The notes under the pieces were generated by a model. It did no database searches. It saw nothing but the letters and a program-made list of their open reading frames with translations, and was not told the DNA's origin. From Erythrophleum ivorense (taxonomy: Eukaryota; Streptophyta; Magnoliopsida; Fabales; Fabaceae): 64,000 bases of DNA. The DNA lies in NCBI GenBank assembly GCA_026724425.1, contig JAIUCV010000662.1, positions 124,001 to 188,000 on the forward strand. The letters run 5' to 3'. The translations under genes and the position numbers were made by a program. Shown piece by piece: positions 1-13,854 of the stretch; the stretch's first letter is position 1, and every line of letters begins with the position of its first letter.

Positions 1-358
1 CTAAAGATTTAGATACTCCCATTATTAAAAAGAAACTACAATTCTTCTAGGGATCACTAACCAAATTGCATGAAACCCAAAAAAAAAAAAAAAATTGAAA
101 GTCCACTTCCGCACCAAATATAGGTAACTACTCAAAATCTTCAAGTTTGCATTCTTTGGACCATTGAATTGGTAGCACAATAATATTCGAATTTTTTCTT
201 TTCTAGAATTTAAAATAAAGGCTTTTGTTCCCTCGGATAATTCATGGACATCCCCATATCATTGTCAAGAATAACATTTTCTTTTTTCTCTCTTTTAGAA
301 TTTTGTCGATGCCATCCACCGCCTGCACAAGGATCACAATCTTCGCATGAAATTGACT

Positions 359-363
<5 letters not shown>

Positions 364-390
<27 letters not shown>
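364..390. repeat. (TA)n microsatellite
   Basis: Uninterrupted TA dinucleotide repeat read directly from the sequence. Confidence 0.95.
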
Positions 391-1708
391 CAATAATAGG
401 AGATGAAAGCATCCGCTCGTGACCCCTCCTCTATGCTTTTGCACTAATAAAGAAAATGACTATTATTTTTATTTTTTTCAATTAGATATGATGACATTCC
501 AATGTATGATCTATAATTTTCTATTTTCTGTCAAATTTCCGTGTGGAATTTGAATGCTCATTAGGATATTTTTTTTTTAAACCCTCTTGTGATGCTAGGA
601 AATACAAACCAAATAAGTGAATAAGTAAAGGCATATCCTAGACAATATGGACATTGATATACAATATGGGTAAGTGCATGCCACATCACAATAAAATAAC
701 AAGTGTCATGATATAATTAAAATATTATATTGTATCGTCTACACGTATTCAATATAAATACGACTTTTTTATATTAAAAAATTATGCATTAGATAAATTG
801 TTTTAATTCTAAAATTAGACACACCAGAATTAATTGATCTTTACAATAATGAAAGATTATTATAATGTATATAATTTTCTTTAATTTAGGGTCATGTCCA
901 ACGTGACATCAGTAAGGTCTTAATCTATTAAATTTTTAATTAATAAAGAACAAGAGTATGAATATATTAAATTTATTTTTCAAGTCACATTCTTTTTTTA
1001 CATATGTGTACGTGTTTACTTTTTATTAATTTAGTCCAAGAATTTTGATATAGGAATTTATATAAAAATTGAAGCATTTTATTGGAATTGTCTTCATCCA
1101 TTGAAGCATATCAGAAACACTGGGAGCTCCATTTCAATTTGGATTCTCTCTGTTCCCTTATTCATCTATCGTTCAATTGTTAAAATTTAGACTATTTAAA
1201 CAGTCTAGATTTTATAATTTTTTATTTATTTTGATAATTATTTTTTTAAAGAAAGTAAAGTTTAAAATAAAAATAATCATATAGTTACAAATTTTAAAAA
1301 AATATTGATTAAACTTATAAAAAATAAAAATAAATAAATTTAAAATCTAAATCACAGATAACTCGAATTTTTATATTTAAGGCCCATTAGAAATCATGTA
1401 GCGTTAGATGTCATAGTATACATAGGTGGCAATTTTTGTTTTTGGTTGGTTTTCTTTAGAAATCCCAACTTGCATTATGTACTCAAAACTGAGAGGTCTT
1501 TGTCACACTATGTCATGGACTTGTCTTCTGATTGCTTAGAAAAGGAACATTGAATTAATAACCACTATATATATATATATATATTCCTATAAATTTTGGA
1601 GCTATATTACATTGATGAGTATTTGCAATAATGAAATATGAATCTTGGTTTACAATGTACTTATCTGAAATTAGATTTCTATAGTCATATAGTCAGAAAA
1701 AAAAAATA

Positions 1709-1746
1709 AATATATATATATAGTTATATATATATATATATATATA
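1709..1746. repeat. (TA)n microsatellite, interrupted
   Basis: Two TA runs separated by a short GT-containing interruption, next to an A-rich tract. Confidence 0.9.
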
Positions 1747-2460
1747 ACTCACTTCTTTTTTTTACATTTATATGTTTTTTTTAATCTTTTCTAACTGCAT
1801 TATATCTAGTTAATTTATAACTACAAAAGATTCAACTTTGTACTTATCTATAGTTTAAGCAACTATAATGGTTACGCTGTTAATATAATGATGATAATGA
1901 TCTTATTTATTATTTATGTTTAATTTTCAAATGAGCTGATGATTTTTGAATTCCACTTTGAAAGTCGAATAATTAAAATAAATTAAATTACAAAATTACC
2001 CTTTTGTTCTTATAAAAAAATATTAAAAAGCATGTAATTTTAGGAATAAAATAATATATATTCTTCTTTAAATGAAGAAGTTAGTGAAATTTAAAAAGCT
2101 CTTTGAGGTGTTTTCAACTTTTAGCACCACAAAGTTAGACGATTATTTAAAGCATTTTGAGCCGCCGTAAACCTCTCAAAGTGGTTACAAACAATGACCT
2201 TTGATCCTATTCTCAAATTGACCTATGCATGAAATGAAAATTTGGCTCTAGTTCAATTAATTGTTTAATTCAAACATAATCTATAAATAAATAAACAAAC
2301 ATGGTGAAGCACAATTATGGTGAAATAGAAAATTTTGGAGGGTGCTTCAATTTGTTATGGATAAGGACAATTAGATTACACTAATTGAGCATAATCCCTT
2401 ATTTAGTGCATCCACGCTTCTGAATGTGGGTCCCTTTCATACACTATCATCAAATTAAAT

Positions 2461-2486
2461 TGATGGTGATGGTGATGGTGATGGTG
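2461..2486. repeat. (TGATGG)n short tandem repeat
   Basis: About four copies of a TGATGG hexamer in otherwise AT-rich DNA. Confidence 0.9.
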
Positions 2487-3431
2487 TAACATTTGATTTA
2501 ATTTATATCAAAAAATTAATTAGACATTATTTGTTGATTAAAGAAAAAGGGTTAACTTTCTTAAAAGTGATGTATTTGAAGATAACAGGGATTGTCAAAG
2601 AGAAATTTAAGTACCAATTTGTCAAATGGCACATCTCATGAAGATGTTTTGATTGATGTAGACCTAGTTATGTGTTGGATCATTTTGTCTAATTTTTGTT
2701 GTTTAGAGAATTCAAACTCAGAATTTCATAAGTTTTTACATAAAATAAAGTAAATTTTTAGTATAATTAGAGATAGAGTTTGTTTCAAAAGGTTAACATT
2801 TTTATTAAAAATGTTGCTCTATAAATTTCTTATAGAGAAAAACACCGTATGTGTATCATAAATCAATTATATCTTTTTCTTTTTAATATTTATAACATAC
2901 TTTTTTAATAAATAATTTTAGAAGATTTCAATCCATACAATCCAAGATACTTCTAATATAATATTGCAAAAAAAATATTTTTTAAACTTTTACTTTGTCT
3001 ACAAAGAAAAAAATAAAATTCACCAGTTTGTACTTGAATCGGAACCAACAAAATATAATAAAATGAGAGTGTTAAATTTTTTTCAATAAAAAAGTTCATT
3101 TTAATTTAAATAAAGTTTCTCATAATTTATGTAAATAATATAATCAAGTTAAGGGAAAAATTACACATTAAAATCCCTAAACTTTTTTGGCAAGTTTTGA
3201 AAAGCTTTGAAGCAAATCATCAACATCAAGCACACCCACACACAACCCAATATGAAATTACTGCCAAAAGGAAAGGCGAACAAACACTAACCCACAATGC
3301 TTCTTTATATCTCTCCATGTCTCCCTTCTAAGAAAGGGACGTGTGATTTGTGTGAATAAACCAACCCACTTTCATTTCATTGCTTTCCTCCCTTATTTTT
3401 TTTAAATTTATTTTATTTATTCTCTCTCTTT

Positions 3432-3459
3432 GTATATATATATATATATATATATATAG
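3432..3459. repeat. (TA)n microsatellite
   Basis: TA dinucleotide repeat following a CT-rich tract. Confidence 0.95.
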
Positions 3460-3675
3460 AATCACACGTCCATTTCATGTAGGGTCATGACCTTTCCTCC
3501 TCCATCTTCTTCTTCTCTGCAATAAATGTTTCTTGTTAAACATATTTATCTATCCAACATCGGCATGGTTAATTACATTGAAAATTCCAAGGGCTAAGTT
3601 CAAATCCACCGTCACGTATACACCACGCACACTGCCAACCAATTAGGACACTGACACTTAACCCAATGTATATAT

Positions 3676-3697
3676 TTATATATATATATATATATAT
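3676..3697. repeat. (TA)n microsatellite
   Basis: TA dinucleotide repeat; a similar tract lies at about 3818-3836. Confidence 0.9.
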
Positions 3698-5348
3698 TTG
3701 AAAAGTCAAAAAAATAATATTTTAAAATTTAGATCGAATATTAAATTGAAACAAAGAGTGATGTATAGTTCAGTCATCCCATATCGTGATTGAAAGGGGG
3801 CTGAACCTGTTTTTTAAATATATATATATATATATAATATAATGTTTTATAATTAAATTAATATATATTATAAAATAATATTTAAAATAAGTAAACATAT
3901 TTTAAAAATAAAAATAATAAAAATATTTTATATATGATAACAGATTCAAGTGAAGTAAATTGAATAAAATTCATAAAACATCATTAACCTTTGTCACAAA
4001 ATAACAAAACTCTATTTTAAACTAAAACAATTGAAAATTAATTTTTAATTAATTCAGTGCTAAATCAATATATTTTTATTAATTTTGATAGGTTTGGCTA
4101 GTTCTTAATTAATTTTTTTGGGCTAATTTTGAAGGTTAAATTAACTGATTTTATGACTAGTTCACCAATTTAATCCACTGATTCAATCCAATTTGTATAA
4201 CTATATAGAAAAAAAAAAACTTTCCAAGTATCTAGTCCCAGGTATGTTGCATATAGATGATCTATTGTTTGTCTCATGGCTAGAAATCCCAAAAACTAAT
4301 ATAATAAGGAAGTTTAGCATATACTGTGTGATTAAATTAGTAAAATTTTTGAATGTTTATAATTATATTTTAAATACAACTATAACATGCAAAGTAATTT
4401 CTTTAAAGAATTAATAATGTGATATTAAAGTATAAAGAAAAAAAAATTACATAATGTTTTTATCAAAAAGCATGAAATGTACTTAAATTTATTCTTCCAC
4501 ATTTGAATTGTGATTTTATTAGTTTTTTAGAATTATATATAAAAATTTCGAATGATTTTTTGAAAAATTCTACTTTTCAAAAGATTGAACTTTTTCACTA
4601 TTATATTTAAAATTTTTACCCTAAACTTCTAAAATCTCATAATATATCTAATAGTGAAAATGATAAACTCCCAAAAGGTAATCTCAAATCTTATTGAGGA
4701 ATCCGGAAAAAAAAAATGCATCTCCCTAATTATTAGGCTAATTTCTTAAATTAGTCTATGTGTAAGTTAATCTAACATTAGAAAAAAAAAAAGAGAAAAG
4801 AGGGTTAGAAATGTAGTGTTACATAAGTTGTCCATGTTGGTGCTATAATACATATTCCAAATCTTGAGTTGGCTCAAAGTATTGGGACACTCCAAAGGCA
4901 TAGAATATGGATCTTAATAAAGAAGGAGATGAGGGTCCATCAACATGAAAGGAGGCACTCATTTGGTACTATTCCATTCCCATCATCTTAGAATTGATTT
5001 TTTGTTGCTTCCTTTTGTTCTATCCTACTGCACACTTTTTCTTCTTTAAATAGGAGGACCCCACTAGTCTCCCATATCACAAGTCACTTACTAAGAAAAA
5101 ATAAAATAAAAAAATTATTAGACCTAAGTGTAGATAGAATTGAATTCAAATGAAGCTGCCCCAAAAGTAACATCATCTCCATAATAAATGTGATTCACAA
5201 AGTCTAAAAGGTACCACAGTAAAAGTCATTACCAAATTCAAAGAATTCTTGTTTTCAATCACCATTGACGTATTGCTATATAAGGTTGGCCTAACCTTGA
5301 ATTGCATTCTTTTTCCTAAAGTTAATGATGGTAGTTTCTTTTTTTTTT

Positions 5349-5363
5349 GGGGGGGGGGGGGGG
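5349..5363. repeat. Poly-G homopolymer
   Basis: Run of about 15 G following a T run. Its exact length is likely to be unreliable because such tracts are hard to sequence. Confidence 0.9.
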
Positions 5364-5586
5364 TTTAGATTTAGACCATTCTTAATATCGAATATCATTG
5401 AAGAAAGATAGATACAAATAATAAATCCTACTGTAAATGGGTCCCATTTAAATCTTATTTGAGTGTCATCCTTTATATCTATCTCTTTGCAAATATAATT
5501 GGAGAAGATGTTAATCCCTTCTTCTTAAGCTATATCAGACATTTTTTTAAAAATAAATTATGCACATTTTTTTAATTTAACTAAAA

Positions 5587-5897
5587 TTATATAAATCTTC
5601 TCTCATACTTTCAAAATATACATTTTAGTTTATTTTTAAAATTTTTTAACTGAAATATGTTCTATTAACCCAAATATATAATATCTAAACATGTATAAAT
5701 AAAACTAAAAAAGTGTAGATTTTGTTATTAAATATGTACAAATAAAAAAAGAATAAATTTTGGTTTTATTAAATCTAACAAAAGTTAACGAATAATATGT
5801 ACTTAATTTAATAGAGAATATTTTAGTGTAAAAATTTAAAATTGAACTAAAAATATAGTATAACTTTTAATTTCAAGAGATATTTGTATATATTTTT
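5587..5897. mobile_element. Foldback (MITE-like) element candidate
   Basis: The arm at about 5588-5667 is an imperfect reverse complement of the arm at about 5808-5893, with a loop of roughly 140 nt. The left arm reads through TAAATCTTCTCTC to GTTCTATTAA; the reverse complement of the right arm reads through CAAATATCTCTTG to TCTCTATTAA, with the same T-rich core. The arms resemble those at 57.25-57.53 kb, so these may be one family. No target-site duplication was identified, so the ends are approximate. Confidence 0.5.
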
Positions 5898-6384
5898 AAA
5901 AAATAGTAAATATATTTACGTAATTATAACAAATTTTGGAAAAAAAATCATATAATTTATTATTTTTTTATGAAAAATATTATCAAGATAGAAACTTGAC
6001 CTTATAGGATTGTCCATTTCCTTTATTTAATTATATGTCTCTTTTATTCCAAGATGAAGCATTACTTTGAGATGATGCAACCTTATTATTTATTTAAAAA
6101 AGTCTAGCTGGCTGCTATATATCTTTTCTTTTCTCACATTCTCTGATTCTAGTTTAACCTTGTGAGGAGAAGAGGCCAAGGTGGGTGAAGATAAGAATCT
6201 ACAACCTCCCAAAAGAAACAGAAGGCATAACATAAACCAGTCACCTAGAAATCATATTTCTCTCACACACAATGAAACTTTCTTTACTTTAATGGTGGGA
6301 ATTTCAATGACCTGCCATGACATGAATCTACTTTTACAAGGACACATGGGTTTTGGTGTGATGGGTGGAGGAGTAAGGCTAAAG

Positions 6385-6405
6385 ATATATATATATATAT
6401 ATATA
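6385..6405. repeat. (TA)n microsatellite
   Basis: TA dinucleotide repeat read directly. Confidence 0.95.
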
Positions 6406-9149
6406 GAGACATTGTTTATTCCAACTTTGAATGCAGATACACACCATCCCACTATATGATAGATCAACACATGGAAAAAGAAAGGCTTAAAGAAACACAA
6501 AAGAGTAAAAAGGAGAACATTTGTGAGTGTTCTTTTTCTCGACCTCTGCCACCTTGGGACAGATTGGTGTGTGGAAAGTGTAAACATCAGCTTCTCCCAC
6601 TTGCATTAGCATTAGATATATCCATGTTACTGGTCTTACTCATCCCCATTAATGGATTCTTGGAGATTGTGGTTGCAAACCCAACTCCCTAATCTTGGCT
6701 AAAATGATTATATGCCTTTGCCATCATATCTCTCTTCTTTTCTCTTTCTTTCTTATCAGTGGAGACTTTGTCTAAAAGTGTTTTTATAGTTCCTTCTTGT
6801 CTACATTAGGCACTCCCACAAAGCTAATTGCTAAACCCATTGATGCTCTTTATGTATAAGGTACTACGCACTAGTGAAGTCTGATGTCATATAGGGTTTT
6901 CCATGGAAAAATTTAAGTGTAACCTTTTTAAATAATTACTATTAAATTCTTCAATAAATATATAATATATGAATATTTTTTCTAATTCAATAGTAGATCA
7001 TAGAATCCATATAAAAAATTCTTCCACGTCTTATATTTAAATTGAAAAATATGACAACAAATATTTAAAAATATATTTAAACTTTTGTCCATTTTTTTAT
7101 GTGGATGGATAGTATTGCAGGAATGGGATTGGAATAACAATGGCATGAAAATATTTGATGTTATTCTGATGAATGATCTCCAATGAAGAGCCAGGTTGAC
7201 AAAGATAAATTTATGTAATCTACGGGGAGAAAAATAGCAAAAGTCTTCTTTTTTTTTTTTTTGGGTCGTTCCTCTTTTCGAAAGTTGCACGTTCTGGAAG
7301 TCATGACACGAGCTGGACAATTGTGAGCGACATTAAAGAATCAAGATCAGCTATCACTTTGAACAGAATATATGGTAAAAGAGAGGGGGGAAAAAGTATT
7401 TGGTATTATCATGAATACGGGGGACTGGTAAGTGCATCGTATTGTGCTGTCCACAATTCATGCTGTAAATGAGGAAGATCAGGCCCACACAGGTAATGGA
7501 CCATTTATGAATTTTTATGTTGTTGGAATCAAAACTCCAATTTGATGAGTATGACTCTGCTATACCTTCCCTTTAGGGAATTTCTACGATCATTCATGTT
7601 TCTGTTTCTCACTTTTCCTGGTTGGGACAAAGTAGAAGAAGTTGAAGCTATGAGGCATAAGGTTTATTATATATCATTCCAGTTAAAACCATGTATTCAC
7701 CTGTTTTCTCCATGCTTTTTAGAGGGCTCATAGTGTTTTTACATTTCAAAAGACTTGTCTACTCATTGTTTTCTTTCCACTATTAGCATGTCCAATCAAT
7801 TCATAACTCAAATAATTAGTGGAGAATCAATAGAAATATAAAAAAAGATTGCATCAAATATGAGTGTTTATTTTTTCTTTTTATTTAGTTTTGCTGTCAC
7901 ACTGCCTATGAACTAAAATGATAACAGCATTTTACTTGTTCCTTTTCTGTGTTAACAATTGTATTGGTAGCAAGGATGATTCCATATTATCTATAAATAA
8001 ATATGTATAACTATTGTTAAGTAAGACGTTAATATTTAAATTTTTTTGATTTTGTCACATGTCAATTTTTTAACCTATTTATAGTAGTTGTCTTTTTTTT
8101 TTTTAAATATTGGTCAAAAGGACAAAATGTATTAAAATTACTAGTCAAAGCGTTAATAACATGCCTAAAATCCCAAAAGAGCAAGCAGAAGTCCAACCAG
8201 AGAATTTCTCTAAAAATCTTTGGTCCGAAGCTAAAGAGTTACTCAATTAGCCCCTAAACGTTAAGGGATTCCTAAGAAAACCCGATCAAAAAGTAAAATT
8301 ACTAGTTGAAGGAAGAATTTGAGTCCCTGCATATAGAGATGCAAAAACTTAATCCAAATTTTTTCAACCAATAAAACTAACTTGCATTAACGATAGCAAT
8401 GGTTTTTAAACTAGCTAAAGAATACCCTTATTTTGTTCTTAATAGTATTATGTTTTTCCTTTGGGCCAAGTGGGATTCCCTGCTGGAGGGGTTAACATGT
8501 CACAATTATAGCAGTAATAGCTCAAATGCAAGCACAGTCTATTTTGAAATTGCCTTCTTGCTCATCCTAGCCTATATATTTTTAATTTCCACCACTTTTT
8601 AATTGACCTCATTATTGAGGTGTAGGGAACTGCTACCACTTGCCACTTGATGGCTGCTAATGATGTTGCAGCAACCTAAAAAGTCAGTTCATGTACTGCC
8701 CATCTCAAACACCTCTAAATCTGACAAAACATCTAAGGTAGGACCATATCAAAAAAGCAGGACAGGCTGTGATTTTTTTAATTGTCTTGGGCACTAGAAT
8801 CCACTCAAGTGTTAATAACAATCAGACCTATTTGATCAAGCAATGTCTCTGTTTTAATAAGATCTGATACTTTCAGGCTTATAATGGAATTATAGATAGT
8901 GACTGTACAGCTGAGACTTGTCCCCACCTACCTTTCGCCCTTGTCATCACAGAATGTGTTGTAATATGAGGTTTGCACTCTCCATGTGCTTATCATTCAT
9001 TGATGTTATATGGGTGTGATCACCCCACCAATTCATAATGACACATTCTGATTTTTTAATTTAATTTTTGTCTGTCACAAACTGACAAGAAGTGTATATC
9101 AGAGATAGACCCCACATTTCACCACTTTAATAGAAGAACAACAGCCCCG

Positions 9150-9168
9150 CCCCCCCCCCCCCCCCCCC
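9150..9168. repeat. Poly-C homopolymer
   Basis: Run of about 19 C after a short CCCCG. Length is probably unreliable. Confidence 0.9.
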
Positions 9169-12100
9169 AAAAACAGCAATGGAGTTTTGATATATATATT
9201 GTCCCAGCCTTGTGTCTGTAATGATGAAAGGAATTAAAAAAAAACCAGTTTTAAATATATCTTGGATTAAACAAAAAAAACTTTTTACTTTGATACACTT
9301 CACATGATTTTAATTTGAAAGTGAAGTCTATGAATAAAACAGTTTAATAATATAAGGATAACAAAGAATTGATGTGTATATAACCCCAAAAATAAAGGAT
9401 AGAATTGAAAGTTCAAATTCAGATCTCTAGTTAATATTCCAGATCATTTAAAAAAGAAAAACTTCGAGGGGTGGCAAAATCCCTATGATTTGTTGCATTG
9501 AGCCTTTCTTTTATTATAAAAGATGTCTCAAGGTCTTGAGAATTAAAAAATAAAAAGAACAAAGATAAAGATTAAATTTAATATCAAACTCATTTTATTA
9601 AAAATTCAAATTGCTGTTGTATGAATTACTAATTCATTGGCTGGTATTAAACGTTGAGTGGGTAGATAATAAGTAAAAGTAAAAGCAAGAATCCTTATGC
9701 ATTGAAACTTTTATGCTAATATTAATTATATGAAGTTTGATTGGGAGTGGAAAGGATTTGAAAGCACTCGAATGTGTTCTGACCAACCAAACTAATAGGA
9801 CTTTGATTGAACAACATTAATATTGGGAGCCACTGATGTCCATACCAGAAAAGTAATGCAATAAATAATAAAACACTTTGGGGTTTATCATTAGTATATT
9901 AAAGTGTGAACTGGAAGCTTGTTTTTATCTTTATATTGGTCATAAAAGCTTTCTGCATGTGTTCCTGACCTTTTCATTAAGGAGTTGTTCTTATCACTCC
10001 CCCATCAGTTCCTCACCACCTCAACCAGAAAAATTAATATCTTTCAAACATGCAAGGGCTTTTATCATAATGTTCGGGGAAAAATGCATTTAACATTTAA
10101 ATACAGAGTTAGAAACTTTTGAGAGAATTACACACCTCAAGAATTGGCTTATGAGATTGGAGAACTTGAAGTTCATAAAAATTTCACATCAGAATTTCAT
10201 ATTTGACATGGGATTCAAGTGTCATATCTTGCAGTTGAATCCTAACACAGAACTAATTGATAAGGTATTGGTACATTTTAAGTACAATTCTATAGGAGAT
10301 TTTCCTATGATATATATCAAAATTTATCCGTAAAAATTATGTCAGGAGACAAATAAAAGTTCCCTAGTACATTTGCTGTCTAAGCTGTTGGTGGGTGTAG
10401 AAATGTGAACATTTTGATGAGGTCCACTTTGAAATAGAGGCATAGATGGTGATGCTTGAGATACTGTACAAATTAAACATATTGGAAGACAACAGAAACT
10501 TAGGCAAATATCTTACCTCAATGGATGGCTAAGGATTTTATTTTCCAAATTCTTTGGCTGACCCCACTGAATTGAAAGGTCAATTCACCCCTGATAATAT
10601 TGGGTAGATCAACCATCGACCACTACTTGAAGTGAGACGGGGGTCAAATAATAAACACTCAATAATAATGGTGGACAAGAAATGCAGATATAGAGATATG
10701 TACCAAGTTTGGAATATAAAAAGATAGAAGGAAAGAGAAAAGAAATTCTTTTACGTTATTAAGTATCATCAAAACATAGTGGGTCAATTTGAAAGATCAC
10801 TAATCCACCAAACAAAAGAGCATGCACAAGTCCCTATTTCAGATAAATATCATAAAAACCAGATTCTCCTAGCTAGCTACAAGTTTATTTTGTGAAAGAT
10901 AGATAAATCAAATTATTTATAAATAAACAAGTAAATATAAAAAATAGATCCTTTGTAACCAAGCATTTCTGCAGTGAGAGAGAGAAAGGATGACAAAAAA
11001 GAGTGAAAATATGTATAAAACTCACTTCCTCTCTTAGCATCCACTCTTTCTCTTCTCACAATTTTTCTCCAACTCTATGTTATTGTTTGCTACAGAAGAT
11101 CTAGATGGGTAAATATATCAGGCACACTGAATTTATCTTCTAAGATCTCTTTTGGTTGATGAGGTTCATTTATGTAGTAGTGATGGATTTAAATTTAATA
11201 AGTTATTGTCCTTCTAGTGTTATACTAAATAGGCTATTTAGCCTCAAATTTATGTGCTGCAAGTACAACAACACAGCTTAAGAAAATAGGCCATTTAGTG
11301 ATTGTTTATTCATTTTATGGTATAAGATTCCTGCAACAATTTATAGTTATGTAATGTGCCTAAATTAAGTAGAAAACCTGTATATCACATGCAAGATAAA
11401 GAGCAATTGATTATTGATATGTTAGGTTTGACGCTGAGATGGTGATATTCAATCTTCAGCATTCAATGAGATTTAACAGGTACCAGCTCATTGACATGGT
11501 TGAAGACCCTAACATATTTAAACGAAAGTTTTCCAGGATTGACTATACACAATCCATATGTCATATCACATTTATAGGTCCTTCATCCGAAAAAATTGTT
11601 TGGCCAGCCTGCCATTTCTAAGTTTGCATCTTGCTAAAAAGCATAAATACCGACACACATACAGATAAGACACCTATAAATGTTAATAGTGTGATACAAC
11701 AGTAAAAATATCCAATACAGATCGATGACAAACATAACTCTCCTGTAAATTTTTTTGTTGTAACCTTTTCTGGAAACCTGGTAGACAAAAAAAGGAGGTA
11801 GAATAGGGATTGAACTTTTGATATGAAACACACGTTTCAATTTTACCAGCTCATTGGCCAACTTGTAATTTTCAACTCTGCATTCTCCCTATTGCTCAAC
11901 CGCCAAAAAAAAAAGGAAAAAGCCTCTGTATTCTCCCGTCTAATTTTCTCAAGAAAGTATGTTAATGTGATGAAATCTACTCTGAGAATTCTAGGAGCCC
12001 AGATGGCTCCAGGAACCAATAATCAATAGAATGATCAATGGCATCATCTCCTTTGTGAGAAAGCAGTGGAAGAAAAATCCCATTAGAAAAAAAAAAAACA

Positions 12101-13839
12101 AGAGAAATATGCATGAACGGTACAATGAACGCAGACTAGAGTTATCAGGAATAGGACTTCAAAGGTAGACCATTCTTTTGATAGTAGGCAAAGTGTAGCG
12201 GTCACATGGTTTTCTGTTGGCCATTTGCTACCCACTTGCGATAACTAGGATTCCCCACTTGAGGGAATAGTATAGATAGTACTATAGTGAAAGAAGAAAA
12301 TTACTACGATCACAACACGAGATATCATTGCTTGAACATAATAAAAAGATCCTCCAAAATGAGAGTAGATGGTGCAATAATGCCACCAAATGTGCCAGAA
12401 AAAGTGGTTGAGGTATCTGAAAATGTTATGATAGCATCACCATGTGGAATAAAATGGAGCCTGCCACGTGATTTCTAGAGCTCCATAAGTCAAGTAAATT
12501 ATGAAACACCAGTACTTAAAAAGTGTAGCATATCATGTTAGACACCTATATAAGATACAACATAATATTTCAAATTATACTAGAAAATTACATATGATGT
12601 CAAGTATTGTGTTGTGTCTCGTATTTTTGTTCATTTTAAATGACAAATATTGATTGACGACTTTATAAGCCTATGAAGGATGAACCTAGACAAGAATGCC
12701 TAGAAGAAAATTACAAGACTATGAGCCAAAGTTGGAAAGCAAGAAATTGGGAACTCTAATTGAAGATTAAGTAAAACAGAGAACAATCACGATGCTTTAA
12801 CATTGTTTATACACAAAAACATATTACTACTCTTCCCTCCCATTTAAATGTTCAAATCAAACCAAAAAGTAAGCAACTTTTCATATCATTCCACTTCGGG
12901 ATAATTAAATGCAGGAGCTGCTAGTGCTTGTATATAGTTCTTCCGGATTTCAGAAAATGAGATCAGGGAATATATAATGCCATGTTTCTGCATAATGGAA
13001 AATAGTTTCTGAATGTAGAGAAATAGTATACTACAATTACGGGGAACTGTAGAATTTTATTTTTTTTTCTTTTTTTTTCCTTTTCTAACCTTCTAATGCA
13101 ATTTGAGTTTAAACTGCATCTCATAATAAAGAACCATCAAATTCCATTCGAAGAACTGTACATATGTAAACCCTACAAGTATTATTCACCTTGCCATCTC
13201 TAATTTTTTAATTATCTAAAGCAGCAGATGCTTCAATCTATATCTTCTGGAGATAGACCGGTAGATTTCCAATATCAATGAAAAAATTCTTTATAAATGC
13301 TAAGTCAGAATGTTAGTGATTTATTCAAACATGGTAGTGGAGAAAGCTACTGCACTTGGAGCAATTTCCTCAGTAGGACACTGATGGCTAGGTCACATGA
13401 TAATCATTTATCCAAACACTCAAACTATGGCGTTTGGAATAATTATCACATGGCTGCTCTTCAAGCAGATCACATATTCTTAACTCGTTAGCCATTAAAT
13501 ATCTAATACGTTTCTTCTTTCCAACTTTATTCTTCTAAAGACATAAATACAATACTCACGTAAGAGATAATTGTAATGCAGGGAAGAAGAGCATATGCAT
13601 GATAAGACCCCACAAAGGATTATGTTTAGAAACTGCGCCAAACTATACGCGAAGGGTCTCCACTGTATGGTTGCAGTTGACATTGAAGAACTTTATTGAA
13701 GCATAATGTTTATTCCACAAAAAGACATAAATCCCATACACACACATAAGAGGAGCACATGCAAGACAAGAACCTGCAAAAGGATATGTCTACATCCAGT
13801 GCCAAACTATCCATCCAATCAACTCCACTGCCTCCGCAA

Positions 13840-13854
13840 CCCCCCCCCCCCCCC
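13840..13854. repeat. Poly-C homopolymer
   Basis: Run of about 15 C followed by A-rich sequence. Length is probably unreliable. Confidence 0.9.

Larger units (their letters stand above)
1..5586. other. AT-rich intergenic DNA, no gene seen
   Basis: I see no exon-like stretch, family motif or long open frame on either strand. The block holds several (TA)n tracts, poly-A/T runs, a short GATGGT repeat and a G homopolymer, listed separately. The segment starting near 3154 resembles the GGGAAAAATTAC-type ends of plant MITEs, but I could not find a partner arm. Confidence 0.6.

Noticed and set aside
6181..6692. Overlapping open frames of 78-111 codons on both strands
   Set aside because: They cross a (TA)n tract, have no recognisable domain and overlap one another on opposite strands.
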